Assembly: GCF_024749165.1 (NCBI RefSeq)
Contig: NZ_CP087190.1
Location: forward strand, 1,634,001 to 1,698,000
Length of the DNA stretch: 64,000 nt
Direction of reading: 5' to 3'
Origin: Pseudomonas sp. B21-023
Lineage (GTDB): Bacteria > Pseudomonadota > Gammaproteobacteria > Pseudomonadales > Pseudomonadaceae
Under the pieces are notes generated by a model. The model did not search any database, was not told the DNA's origin, and saw only the letters and a program-made list of their open reading frames with translations. Position numbers and translations under genes: made by a program. Shown in pieces: positions 29,886 to 38,525 of the stretch (position 1 is its first letter; each line of letters opens with the position of its first letter).

Positions 29886-32624
29886 ATGAACGAAACAACA
29901 CTCGGATCGCGTGATGAAGTGACCGTCGTCCTGCTCGGGCATGAGCAGGCGGATCACCGTGCTCGTGCGGCGCACTACTATCAGCGGGCTGGCGTGCCGT
30001 GCCAGGGCCTGACGCCGGCAGCGGTGGTCGATGCTGCCGCCCTGGGAGAATTGCTGGCACAGGTGGCGACGCCGTTCGTTTGCCTGGCGCTGGATGCCGA
30101 TTTCGTCCTGGGTGCCGCGCTGGACAATGCGGTGCGGTACCTACGTGCCCAGCCGGAGGTAATGGCCGTGCAAGGCCACGCCCTGGCCTATGCGCCTGGT
30201 AATAGCCAGCTGACCTACCACAAGGTGGGGGAAGCTTTCGCTGCACATCCCGGGGAGAGTGTGCTGGATCGCTTGCGACACTACGCGGACGCCGAACAGC
30301 AAGCCTGGCGTGCGGTAATTCGTACGCAGGCGCTACGGGCCGCACTGGTGTCGCTGCCGGAAGGGCTCGATGCTGCAGGCTGGCGGGTGGCTTTGTCCTG
30401 CGCAATCCTGCTGCTCGGGGCAGTCGCGCATCTGGAGCAGACCGATGTGATCTGCGAATCGCAGCCTGAGAAACTGTCCTCTGCCGTGCGCGAGGAGCGT
30501 ATGGTCCAGACTGTGCGGGCTTTGCGTCAGTGGGGCGGCGGGCATGATGCGAGCGTCCTGTCCGCTGATGACGGCTTCGAGGCGCTCAATCGTTTCGTGC
30601 GCAAAACCTGGTGCCAGGGCGAGCAGCCGCTTCTCTTCACCTCGCGCTGGACCAGCGTGATCGATGACCCGGCGCGTTCGTTCGAGCCCGAGCAGCATGT
30701 GGAACTGCCTTATTACAATCGCCCGTTGTTCGATCGGTTGACCGAGGTGGAGTTCCTCTGTCATGCCTGGCCGACCGGCAAGCGTCATCGGCATGCCCTC
30801 GAGGGGGCCTGGGTCCGTCAGCGCGACCTGCTGGTGACGCACCCCAATGACACCCGTGAGAGCCTTCAGGAGCGTTACTGGAAGGCGCTGGGCCTGGGCC
30901 TTTTCAATGTCCAGGTGTGCCGCTCCCTCAACCAGGTGCTGACCGGTGAGGACAACACGCACCATGCCCGTGAGATGGGGGACTGGATGGCGCGGCTGCT
31001 CGGGGTGCCGGACAGCGAGACACGCCATTCCCTGCTCGACACGCCATCGGGGCAGGTGCTCGCGGCGATCGATGCGGCCACCCCGGATGAAGCTGCGCGC
31101 AAGCGGGTGCTGGCCCACCTGGCAAAACACCCGGCGCCGCAGATCGCCTTCGTCGTGCTTGACCTGAACAACGATGATCTGGCCTTGCAGGCAACCTTCG
31201 ACAGCCTGTTGGCCAGCGGCGTGCGCAATTTCAAGCTGGTGGTGCTCAAGGCCGGCAAGCCGCCAGCGATTACTACCGCGCGGGACACCTTGCACTTCAT
31301 CCAGGTCGCAGAGGGCAACTGGGTCTCGCATCTGAACCAATTGGTGCGCCAGTTGCCCAGCGAGTGGCTGCTGTTGCTCGAGGCCGGCGATGTGCTTCTT
31401 GCTGGCGGGCTCATGCGCCTGGCGGTAGAGCTTGCCCAGGCCCCGGCTTGCCATGCCATCGCCGCCGACGAAGTCCAGCGTGACAGTGATGGGCGCCTGT
31501 TCGCCGTGCGCCGGCCTGGCAGCGATCTGGACCTATTGCGTAGCCAACCGGGGCTCATGGCGCGGCACTGGCTGGTTCGTCGTCAGGCCGTGCTCGACCT
31601 GGACGGCTACAACGGTACCGACCCGCAGACCCTGGATTATGACTTGCTGTTGCGCCTGGTCGAGCATCACGGTGCAGCCAGCCTGGCGCACATGGATGAC
31701 TACCTGGTGGTCAGCCAGCAACCTTCCTCGGCATCCACCGAGGAGGCACGCAAGATCCTCAATCGCCACCTCACCCAGCTGGGCTATCGCCCGCAGATCA
31801 GTGAGCAAGGGGCAGGAGGGTTGGCGATCGAGTTCCGCCATAGCGCCACACCGCTGGTCAGCATCGTGCTGGCGGGCGAGGTCGAGCCTGCGTGGCTGGC
31901 CGGCATTTTCCAGCGAACCCGCTACCCGCGCTACGAAGTGGTGCTGGCGCTTCCCGGGCAACCTTCAGCGGCCCAGGTCGAAGCGTTCCAGGCATTGGGT
32001 GGCCGACTGCGGGTCGTAACCGGCGAAGTCGGGGCAACGCATCGGCAACTGCTCGGCCTGGCGGCCGGCGAGGCTCGTGGCGATTACCTGGTGTTGCTGT
32101 CGCCGCATTGCCAGGTCATTACCCCGGCCTGGATCGAATCGCTGTTGAACGAGGCGCAGAGGCCTGAAGTAGGGGTTGTCGGTGCGAGCTTGTGGGCGGC
32201 TGACGGTACGTTGGCGCACGCAGGCTATCAGCTGCTGGCCGGCCCCAGAGTGCATGCCCCCTGGCGGCAACTGTCGCTCGAGGGTGCCGCAAAGGCCCGC
32301 TGGCCGCTGTCGGTGCGCAGTTGTTCCGCGGTCTCGGATGGTTGCCTGATGGTGGACCGTGAAGCCTTCGTGCACTGCGGTGGCCTGCCGCTCGCAGGGG
32401 ATATCGGTGTCGGCTTGAGCCTGATGGTCGCCCAGGCTGGGTTGATGGTGGTCTGGACGCCTCGCGCGCAGTTGCTTGCCACGGCCCTGCCGGTCCTGGG
32501 TGATGAGGCGTCTTCGCAATTGGCGGCGCATTGGCCTGAGGCTTTCCAGGGGGATGGTCAACTGGACTCCCTTGGCGCGGGTGAAGCGTCACCGTCCAGC
32601 AACTGGATCGCTCAGTTGGGATAA
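29886..32624 (+). CDS. Second large glycosyltransferase-like protein (Fgt paralogue without the C-terminal GT-B module)
   Basis: 912 residues from the ATG at 29886, preceded by CAGGTG. The N-terminal glycosyltransferase-like part has LALDADFVLG with DAD at residues 70-72. A central module (about 415-600) repeats the island pattern SDLDLLRSQPGLMARHWLV, but its DxD position reads LLEAGDVLL near 499. The last module (about 655-890) is GT2-like (YEVVLALPG, AQRPEVGVVGASLW), but DxD is replaced by SPH at 739-741. It stops before the GT-B module of its two relatives. Only the first module keeps a normal metal-binding motif, so one activity is likely and the others may be structural. It follows the first gene after 50 bp. 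Confidence 0.75.
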   Translation: MNETTLGSRDEVTVVLLGHEQADHRARAAHYYQRAGVPCQGLTPAAVVDAAALGELLAQVATPFVCLALDADFVLGAALDNAVRYLRAQPEVMAVQGHALAYAPGNSQLTYHKVGEAFAAHPGESVLDRLRHYADAEQQAWRAVIRTQALRAALVSLPEGLDAAGWRVALSCAILLLGAVAHLEQTDVICESQPEKLSSAVREERMVQTVRALRQWGGGHDASVLSADDGFEALNRFVRKTWCQGEQPLLFTSRWTSVIDDPARSFEPEQHVELPYYNRPLFDRLTEVEFLCHAWPTGKRHRHALEGAWVRQRDLLVTHPNDTRESLQERYWKALGLGLFNVQVCRSLNQVLTGEDNTHHAREMGDWMARLLGVPDSETRHSLLDTPSGQVLAAIDAATPDEAARKRVLAHLAKHPAPQIAFVVLDLNNDDLALQATFDSLLASGVRNFKLVVLKAGKPPAITTARDTLHFIQVAEGNWVSHLNQLVRQLPSEWLLLLEAGDVLLAGGLMRLAVELAQAPACHAIAADEVQRDSDGRLFAVRRPGSDLDLLRSQPGLMARHWLVRRQAVLDLDGYNGTDPQTLDYDLLLRLVEHHGAASLAHMDDYLVVSQQPSSASTEEARKILNRHLTQLGYRPQISEQGAGGLAIEFRHSATPLVSIVLAGEVEPAWLAGIFQRTRYPRYEVVLALPGQPSAAQVEAFQALGGRLRVVTGEVGATHRQLLGLAAGEARGDYLVLLSPHCQVITPAWIESLLNEAQRPEVGVVGASLWAADGTLAHAGYQLLAGPRVHAPWRQLSLEGAAKARWPLSVRSCSAVSDGCLMVDREAFVHCGGLPLAGDIGVGLSLMVAQAGLMVVWTPRAQLLATALPVLGDEASSQLAAHWPEAFQGDGQLDSLGAGEASPSSNWIAQLG

Positions 32625-32973
32625 TTCAACGCTATTGCGTCTAGTGGTAGATGCATGGTTGTGGACTGTTTCTGACAACCGACTCTTCAAGCATGGCCGT
32701 CTACGGGGAATCCGGGTCTCCGGGGCGGCCATTTGTCGTTGCGTGGGGTGGCGGAGCGTCTTGAGTCCGTGCCCATTGCACAAATTACAGATAACAGGAG
32801 TTGGGGGGGGGCATACCCAAGAAATAGTGCGCTGGAATAAAATTGCATAAACGCATTGTTTGTTAATGCGCAAATGCATGTGGTTTCCTGGTTGGCGCCT
32901 ACTGGTGTCGAGGCGCGATCAATCATCTGTGATTGGCACGGAGCTCGCGCAGAAAACTTAAGGAAATTAAACG
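32625..32973. other. A/T-richer intergenic spacer before a small secreted-protein gene
   Basis: About 350 bp without a convincing gene. It holds a run of nine G at 32803-32811 and a perfect inverted repeat CGCATT-N7-AATGCG at 32852-32870, about 100 bp before the next start. The inverted repeat could be an operator. No clear -35/-10 pair was found. Base composition is more A/T-rich than the glycosyltransferase genes on both sides. Confidence 0.5.
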
Positions 32974-33399
32974 ATGAAAAAAATGTTGAGCCGGATTTCG
33001 ATCTTGGCCATTGCTTTTGGTGCGGCCCTCACCGTGCAGGCAGGCGAAGCTCCATTGGGATACTGGAAGCTGACCACATATCATGTGTCCAGCGGTGCTG
33101 TTGCCACTATTCAAATGGTCTGTTTCAAGCCCGACAAGACCTGGTATTCCACTACTGAAGCCAAATGGAATGGTGCATGGTTTGCAAACGGCAGTGATAT
33201 CCAGTGGTATGGCAATGTGCCGCTCGCTCATTACGGCAATGTTGCGACTATTGGTATCGGTGAGATGTCGACGCCAACCAGCATGTCGGGGAAGTATGCC
33301 GAGTGGTCGGCACCGGGGGCGACACCGTACAGTTTTGACAGGCATTACACCTATGCGCTGATTTATCAGCAGGCTGACTGCCCGCCGCCAAAACTGTAA
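32974..33399 (+). CDS. Small secreted protein of unknown function in the glycosylation island
   Basis: 141 residues. TTAAGGAAATTAAACG before the ATG supplies a ribosome binding site. The signal peptide is MKKMLSRISILAIAFGAALT, cleaved near VQA-GEA. The mature part is rich in Trp and Tyr (GYWKLTTYH, FANGSDIQWYGNVPLAHYGN) and has two Cys, one near the middle and one in the C-terminal ADCPPPKL. This looks like a small beta-rich exported domain. I do not recognise a family. Its codons use more A/T than its neighbours, so it may be a later arrival in the island. No obvious link to glycan synthesis. Confidence 0.7.
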   Translation: MKKMLSRISILAIAFGAALTVQAGEAPLGYWKLTTYHVSSGAVATIQMVCFKPDKTWYSTTEAKWNGAWFANGSDIQWYGNVPLAHYGNVATIGIGEMSTPTSMSGKYAEWSAPGATPYSFDRHYTYALIYQQADCPPPKL

Positions 33400-33772
33400 A
33401 TCGAAATCCGCCAAGGCCAGGTGCTATCAAGAAAGCGCGCCAACCAGTATCGCGGGTTTCAGTGCTTGGCGCATTGGGTGCGTCTGGTCATGCCTGGCAT
33501 CCCGGGGCTGGCCGGCGGGGGCTTCGCTATCCGTCCAAAACCGCTTTGATAGCTGTCGGGCAAGGCCGGGAGGGCTGCGGCCCCTGTCGAAATCCATTCC
33601 GCGACTGTCTCCATGAACGCCATCAAGGGAACAAGGGGCTACGTGTTATTAGCCGGGCGCGAGCTGGCGCGGGATTTGCAAAAGCCGGGTTACAAGCCCG
33701 GCTTTTTCTTGCCTGGTGGCGGTTTATTGACAGGCAGAATGCAGTGCCTGTGCTGTGCCTATGAGGTTCGGG
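33400..33772. other. Intergenic region with a terminator; no gene seen
   Basis: 373 bp between the secreted-protein gene and the WbqC-like gene. Short open frames here (for example 33613-33867) run through the terminator hairpin and have no recognisable content. A TTGACA at 33727-33732 has no matching -10 at the usual distance. Confidence 0.6.
33681..33709 (+). terminator. Rho-independent terminator upstream of the WbqC-like gene
   Basis: AAAGCCGGG, TTACAAG, CCCGGCTTT, then TT and CTT. This strong hairpin isolates the following sugar-modification genes from upstream transcription, so they need a promoter between 33710 and 33773 or readthrough. Confidence 0.88.
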
Positions 33773-34474
33773 ATGCAAAAGAAAGTGGCGGTGGTGCAAT
33801 CGAACTACATCCCGTGGAAGGGGTATTTCGACCTGATTCGCAGTGTCGATGCGTTCGTTTTATATGACGATGTCCAGTACACGCGTCGCGACTGGCGTAA
33901 TCGCAATAAGATCAAGACCGCCCAAGGTGAGCACTGGCTTAGTGTTCCGGTAAAAAACCGCGGTCGATACGAGCAACTGATCAATGAAGTCGAGGTCAGC
34001 GAGGCGGATTGGGCGGCCAAGCACTGGAAGACAATCGAGATGAACTATCGGCGAGCCGCCTGCTTCAATCAGATGGAGCTCCCCGTTCGCACGCTTTACG
34101 AGCAAGCCTCCGAGGTCGCTCGTCTTTCCTCCATCAACCAGCTTTTCATCACCGGCCTGTGTGCTCTGCTCGGTATCGATACACCGCTGTATCGCTCCGA
34201 GGAACTCGGGCGTAGCAGTGAAGGTAAAAACCAACGGTTGATACATCTTTGTCAGGCCCTTGGGGCGACCGAATACCTATCGGGACCGGCAGCCAGCAGC
34301 TATCTGGACGAGGCTGCGTTCGCCGCTGGCGGCCTTGAAGTCTCGTACATGAGCTATGCCGGCTATCCGGAGTATCCGCAGTTGTTCGGTGGGTTTGAGC
34401 ATGCGGTCAGTGTCCTCGACCTGCTGTTCAATACCGGTAGTGAAGCATCGAACTTTCTGGAGCGTCATCCATGA
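33773..34474 (+). CDS. WbqC-like family protein
   Basis: 233 residues from the ATG at 33773, with TGAGG six bases upstream. The N-terminus VAVVQSNYIPWKGYFDLIRS and VLYDDVQYTRRDWRNRNKIK are diagnostic for the WbqC-like family, found in O-antigen and sugar-modification loci. The later segments KNQRLIHLCQALGATEYLSG and YPEYPQLFGGFEHAVSVLDL also fit. Its biochemical role is not firmly established. In loci with amino-sugar genes it is suspected to act in N-acylation. It overlaps the next gene by four bases (ATGA), so the two are translationally coupled. Confidence 0.85.
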   Translation: MQKKVAVVQSNYIPWKGYFDLIRSVDAFVLYDDVQYTRRDWRNRNKIKTAQGEHWLSVPVKNRGRYEQLINEVEVSEADWAAKHWKTIEMNYRRAACFNQMELPVRTLYEQASEVARLSSINQLFITGLCALLGIDTPLYRSEELGRSSEGKNQRLIHLCQALGATEYLSGPAASSYLDEAAFAAGGLEVSYMSYAGYPEYPQLFGGFEHAVSVLDLLFNTGSEASNFLERHP

Positions 34475-35106
34475 GCAAAGATATCTTGCAGGGTGTGGCG
34501 GATTACTATTCGTCGCGTATTCGTACGCACGGCGCAACTCCAGAGGGGGTCGACTGGAATGGCAGCGCTTCCCAGCAACAGCGTTTTGCCCAGTTGCTTA
34601 AACTGGTGCCCGTCGAAGAGCAACGTGCGGGCTTCAGTCTTATCGATGTCGGGTGCGGTTACGGCGCGTTGCTGACCTGGATGCGTGAGCAGGGACTGCC
34701 TGTGGACTATCACGGTTATGACCTGTCCGAGCAGATGATTGCCGCAGCCAGGCAGCAGCATCCGGCTGATGACGCAGTGCGCTTCGAAGTGGCCGAAAGT
34801 GCGTCGCGACAGGCGGATTATGCGGTGGCCAGTGGCATCTTCAACGTTTGTCAGAACACCGCTCGCGACACGTGGGAGAGGTACATCGCCGACGTATTGC
34901 GTGCGATGGATGCCTGCAGCCGCAAAGGCTTTGCCTTCAATTGCCTTACCTCGTACTCGGACCCGCCCTTCATGCGTGATTATCTGTATTACGGGGATCC
35001 TTGTTTCTATTTTGATCTGTGCAAAAGAACCTACTCCAGAGAGGTGGCACTCTTGCATGACTACGGCTTGTACGAGTTTACCTTGCTTGTGCGCAAGTCT
35101 TCCTGA
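34471..35106 (+). CDS. Class I SAM-dependent methyltransferase
   Basis: 211 residues. SAM-binding motif I is FSLIDVGCGYGALLTWM near residues 54-70, followed by the acidic loop VDYHGYDLSEQMIAAARQQH. The post-motif segment YAVASGIFNVCQNT is consistent with a small-molecule methyltransferase. Given its neighbours, a nucleotide sugar or an acyl substituent on the sugar is a reasonable substrate, but this is inference. The start overlaps the WbqC-like stop. Confidence 0.8.
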   Translation: MSKDILQGVADYYSSRIRTHGATPEGVDWNGSASQQQRFAQLLKLVPVEEQRAGFSLIDVGCGYGALLTWMREQGLPVDYHGYDLSEQMIAAARQQHPADDAVRFEVAESASRQADYAVASGIFNVCQNTARDTWERYIADVLRAMDACSRKGFAFNCLTSYSDPPFMRDYLYYGDPCFYFDLCKRTYSREVALLHDYGLYEFTLLVRKSS

Positions 35107-35142
35107 CGCGCCGTCCTTATCCCTCTTTGCCTGGAGAACATC

Positions 35143-35910
35143 ATGCTCAAAAGCGGTTCCACTTCTGTCACCCAATCCAGCGATAGCCAGCTCGACGCGC
35201 GCGAGCAACTTTGGCAGGCGTTCGCGAACGCACCTCTTGATGATGCTGAGAAAGAGCGAAATCTTGGTTTGTTCATTCGTTCTGCGTCCTTGGCGCGAAT
35301 GCTGGCAATTTCCGATCTGTACCGGGACATCGTTCGCTTGCCTGGCTCGGTGCTCGACTTCGGCACCTGGCGTGGGCAGAACGCCGTACTCTGCGAAAAC
35401 CTGCGCGCCATCTTCGAGCCCTTCAACAAGCAGCGACGTATTGCCGCGTTCGACACTTTTGCGGGTTACCAATCCCATGCCGGCGATGGCAAGGTCGCCA
35501 ACGTCAATTTCCAGGATGGGTGCTATGCCACCGGCAATGGATACGCCGACTATCTGCGGCACTTGCTGAGCCTGCATGAAGGCATTAACGCGCTGCCGCA
35601 GGTACCAGGCGGTCATCAGGTCGTAGAGGGTGATATCAAGGATACCTTGCCGCAGTTCATCGAAGAACAGCGGAACTTGCTGGTGGCGCTGGCCTTCTTC
35701 GATATGAACCTTGAAGGGCCGACGCGCTTTGCCCTCGAGCAGATCCTGCCGCGTTGCCTGCCGGGCTCGCTGCTGGTGTTCTTCCAGTTGCAGCGCGATT
35801 TCCTGCCGGGTGAAGGCTATGCCTATGTAGCCGAAGTACTGGGGAAAGTGCGTCACGAGATCAAGCGATCGGAAACCTATCCGTCGCTGTGCATCGTCAA
35901 GCTTCTGTAA
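35143..35910 (+). CDS. TylF/MycF-type sugar O-methyltransferase homologue
   Basis: 255 residues. Motif I is VLDFGTWRGQNAVLCENLRA. Later segments are AAFDTFAGYQSHAGDGKV and LVALAFFDMNLEGPTRFALE, with the acidic metal/substrate region seen in macrocin-type O-methyltransferases that act on deoxysugars. In the modified viosamine of P. syringae flagellin a sugar hydroxyl is O-methylated, so a similar step here is plausible. It lies 36 bp after the preceding methyltransferase. The two belong to different subfamilies. Confidence 0.7.
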   Translation: MLKSGSTSVTQSSDSQLDAREQLWQAFANAPLDDAEKERNLGLFIRSASLARMLAISDLYRDIVRLPGSVLDFGTWRGQNAVLCENLRAIFEPFNKQRRIAAFDTFAGYQSHAGDGKVANVNFQDGCYATGNGYADYLRHLLSLHEGINALPQVPGGHQVVEGDIKDTLPQFIEEQRNLLVALAFFDMNLEGPTRFALEQILPRCLPGSLLVFFQLQRDFLPGEGYAYVAEVLGKVRHEIKRSETYPSLCIVKLL

Positions 35911-35920
35911 GGGGGTCACC

Positions 35921-37300
35921 ATGTTTCTGATTGTTGGTAATGGCATGGTCGCCCTGGCTATCGCCGCAGGTTTGTCGCGTAGTGTTCCGGGCGAGTGCAT
36001 TCAGGTTGTGGGCCCGGCAGCACGCCCTTACAGCGCCTCCATGGCGGCTGCGGCAATGCTCAACTCTTTCGCCGAGCTCGAGCCTGGCGCACTCGATCAG
36101 CCGCGTGATCGTCTGAAGTTCGAGTTAAGCCAGGCATCTGCTCGTCTGTGGGGAGATTTCGTAAAAGAATTCGATATTCCTGCTGAACACTACCGTCTGG
36201 GCACCGTGCTGATAAACAACAACGCATCCAACCGTTTCGAGGATGCCGCATTCGATGCCATCGCCGGTTATCTTGACGAGTTCGACGAGCCTTATGAACG
36301 CGTCGATCCGCAGCTGGAACCCGCCTATGTGCCGGGTGAGAGCTATCGTACGCGCCAGGCTTTGTTCCTGCCGCGCGAGGGCGTACTCAATCCGGATGGT
36401 GTGATCCATGCGCTGCAGGCCACGCTGGAAAGGCGTGGTGTGCGCTTTGTCGATGGCGTGGTGAAGTCGCTCGACAAGGTCAGCGGTCGTACCCGTGGCG
36501 TAACCCTCGAAGACGGGCGCGTGCTCAGCGCCGAGCGGATTGTGTTGGCCAACGGCAGCATGGCCACGCGCCTCTGGGAGGAGGAAGGCTGCATTCGGGT
36601 GATCAATGGCGTCGGCGCCACGGTGGTGTTGAAGAACCCAGGAATACAGGGGCGCTATGTCCTGCGCACGCCAAATCGTGGCGGTGCTTGCGGAATCTAC
36701 CACGCGCCCTACCAGGGTGATCAGTTCGTCGTCGGTGCCACCAATCTGGTGACCACCGCCGACGAGCACTTCCCTCGCGCAGAGTCGGTGGCCGCGCTGA
36801 TAAACGGTGCGATCAACCAGGTCAACCATCTGCACCGTACCAGTGGTTTCATTCGTTACAACTTTGGCTATCGTCCGCTGAGTCTCGATGGCTACCCGGT
36901 CATCGGCCAGCTTAACGACAACACCTTCATTGCTTCCGGCACTCGCCGTGATGGTTACCATTTTGCGCCATGGTTGGCCGACAATCTGGTGGCCTTGCTG
37001 CTGGACAAGTCGATTTCCTCGCAGGCCGGCAGCTACTTCGAATTCACCCGGCCGCAGCGTAGCGCATGGCTCGACCAGTCGGTGGAGGCATGCTGTCGCA
37101 AGTACGCGGCAGTCAAGTGCTCGGCACTGTCGCAGCACGGTTTGGATGCGGGGCATACCGACGCCGATCAGGTGCTGGAGCAGTATTACTACCAGCGGGC
37201 GCGCGCCTTCTTCGATAAGCATGAGCTCGAGCGAACAGTTCAGGTCGACTTCCTGGATGCCCTGCTGGGTGGCTACCTTTCCCTGTCGGACTTTGCCTGA
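35921..37300 (+). CDS. FAD-dependent oxidoreductase of the DAO (glycine/D-amino-acid oxidase) family
   Basis: 459 residues. The N-terminal dinucleotide-binding motif is FLIVGNGMVALAIAAGLSR (GxGxxA variant). The C-terminal FAD-contact region of the DAO family reads FGYRPLSLDGYPVIGQLNDN and ASGTRRDGYHFAPWLADNLV. The last 100 residues are extra and unassigned. DAO-family enzymes oxidise amines, usually amino acids. The substrate here could be an aminoacyl group or an amino sugar intermediate, but the sequence does not decide. GGGGG lies 6-10 bases before the ATG, and the gene is 10 bp after the TylF-like gene. Confidence 0.8.
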   Translation: MFLIVGNGMVALAIAAGLSRSVPGECIQVVGPAARPYSASMAAAAMLNSFAELEPGALDQPRDRLKFELSQASARLWGDFVKEFDIPAEHYRLGTVLINNNASNRFEDAAFDAIAGYLDEFDEPYERVDPQLEPAYVPGESYRTRQALFLPREGVLNPDGVIHALQATLERRGVRFVDGVVKSLDKVSGRTRGVTLEDGRVLSAERIVLANGSMATRLWEEEGCIRVINGVGATVVLKNPGIQGRYVLRTPNRGGACGIYHAPYQGDQFVVGATNLVTTADEHFPRAESVAALINGAINQVNHLHRTSGFIRYNFGYRPLSLDGYPVIGQLNDNTFIASGTRRDGYHFAPWLADNLVALLLDKSISSQAGSYFEFTRPQRSAWLDQSVEACCRKYAAVKCSALSQHGLDAGHTDADQVLEQYYYQRARAFFDKHELERTVQVDFLDALLGGYLSLSDFA

Positions 37301-37318
37301 AGCGTGAATACCGGAGAC

Positions 37319-38479
37319 ATGAACGTGAACAAGCAGATCATTCCTTTCAATAAGCCATTTGTGGTTGGCAAAGAGCTGTTCTATATCGCCCAGGCGGTGA
37401 TGAATGGTGGTATCGCCGGCGATGGACAGTTCACGCGCTTATGCCAGGAATGGCTCGAGGTCAGCCTGGGGTGTCCCAGGGCGCTGCTGACGCATTCGTG
37501 CACGGCGGCCCTCGAGATGGCGGCGATCCTGGCGGATATCGGGCCGGGAGATGAAGTCATCATGCCGTCGTTCACTTTCGTGTCCACTGCCAACGCTTTC
37601 GTTCTTCGCGGCGCGGTGCCGGTTTTCGTGGATGTGCGCGAGGATACCCTCAACCTGGACGAGCGCCTTATCGAGGCCGCCATCACCGAGAAGACCAAGG
37701 CGATTGTCGCGGTGCATTATGCGGGGCAGCCTTGCGATATGGCTGCCTTGCTGCACCTGTGCGACAAGCACGGTCTGATTCTCATTGAAGATGCCGCCCA
37801 GGCGATCCTCGCCCGGGAAAAGGATCGCGCACTGGGGACCTTTGGGCATCTGGGATGCCTGAGTTTTCATGAAACGAAGAATGTGATCAGCGGTGAAGGA
37901 GGGGCGCTACTCATCAACGATCCCAAGTTGATTGAGCGGGCTGAAATCATCTGGCAGAAAGGTACCAATCGCAAAGCGTTTTCCCGAGGCGAGGTGAGCA
38001 AGTACACCTGGGTGGATGTGGGGTCGTCTTTTCTTCCCAGCGAGCTGACGGCTGCTTTCCTCTATGCCCAACTAGAGCAGGGGGAGAGCATCAATGTACA
38101 TCGTCGCGCTTTGTACAAGTCCTATTACCACCAACTAGAGCCTCTCGAAGCGGACGGTTGCTTGACCTTGCCTTGCGCGCCGGGTGGCAAGCCGGCCAAC
38201 GCACATATCTTCTATATATTGATGCGTAGCAACGAGGCGCGTGGAGAGTTGATCGCGTTTCTTCGTGAGCGGGGTATCTATGCTGTGTTCCACTACGTGC
38301 CCTTGCATGATTCCCCGGCAGGCCTGCGTTACGCGCGCAGTGTCGGTCAGTTGCCTGTCACTCAGGAAGTTTCTGCAAGCTTGCTGCGCCTGCCGCTTTA
38401 TTCTGACATGACCATCGAGCAGGTCACCGAGGTGTGCGAGGCGATCTTCCAATTCTTCGCAGGTACGCAGAAGGCGTAA
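37319..38479 (+). CDS. dTDP-4-keto-6-deoxyhexose 4-aminotransferase (WecE/RffA type, DegT family)
   Basis: 386 residues. Its closest match by eye is E. coli WecE: IPFNKPFVVGKELFYIAQAV at the N-terminus, LLTHSCTAALEMAAILADIG, EVIMPSFTFVSTANAFVLRG, the PLP lysine in SFHETKN, and IERAEIIWQKGTNR followed by KYTWVDVGSSFL. WecE makes dTDP-4-amino-4,6-dideoxygalactose (Fuc4N). A close relative could instead make the gluco epimer (viosamine). Start: the ATG at 37319 is only two bases after GGAG, so the GTG at 37325 may be the real initiator; the GTG at 37304 is less likely. It supplies the amino sugar donor for this island. Confidence 0.88.
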   Translation: MNVNKQIIPFNKPFVVGKELFYIAQAVMNGGIAGDGQFTRLCQEWLEVSLGCPRALLTHSCTAALEMAAILADIGPGDEVIMPSFTFVSTANAFVLRGAVPVFVDVREDTLNLDERLIEAAITEKTKAIVAVHYAGQPCDMAALLHLCDKHGLILIEDAAQAILAREKDRALGTFGHLGCLSFHETKNVISGEGGALLINDPKLIERAEIIWQKGTNRKAFSRGEVSKYTWVDVGSSFLPSELTAAFLYAQLEQGESINVHRRALYKSYYHQLEPLEADGCLTLPCAPGGKPANAHIFYILMRSNEARGELIAFLRERGIYAVFHYVPLHDSPAGLRYARSVGQLPVTQEVSASLLRLPLYSDMTIEQVTEVCEAIFQFFAGTQKA

Positions 38480-38525
38480 CGGCCTTGGTTCGGCGATTGT
38501 TCAGCTGATTTCTGGAGTTTTTCCC

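Noticed and set aside
32803-32811. G9 tract as a phase-variation switch
   Set aside because: It lies in a spacer about 160 bp before the nearest start and not between identifiable promoter boxes, so no switch can be argued.
33727-33765. Possible sigma-70 promoter (TTGACA at 33727) for the WbqC-like operon
   Set aside because: No -10-like hexamer at 16-18 bp; the nearest TATGAG is 27 bp away and overlaps the ribosome site.
33613-33867. Short open frame with a plausible-looking peptide before the WbqC-like gene
   Set aside because: It runs through the terminator hairpin at 33681-33709 and into the WbqC-like gene in another frame.
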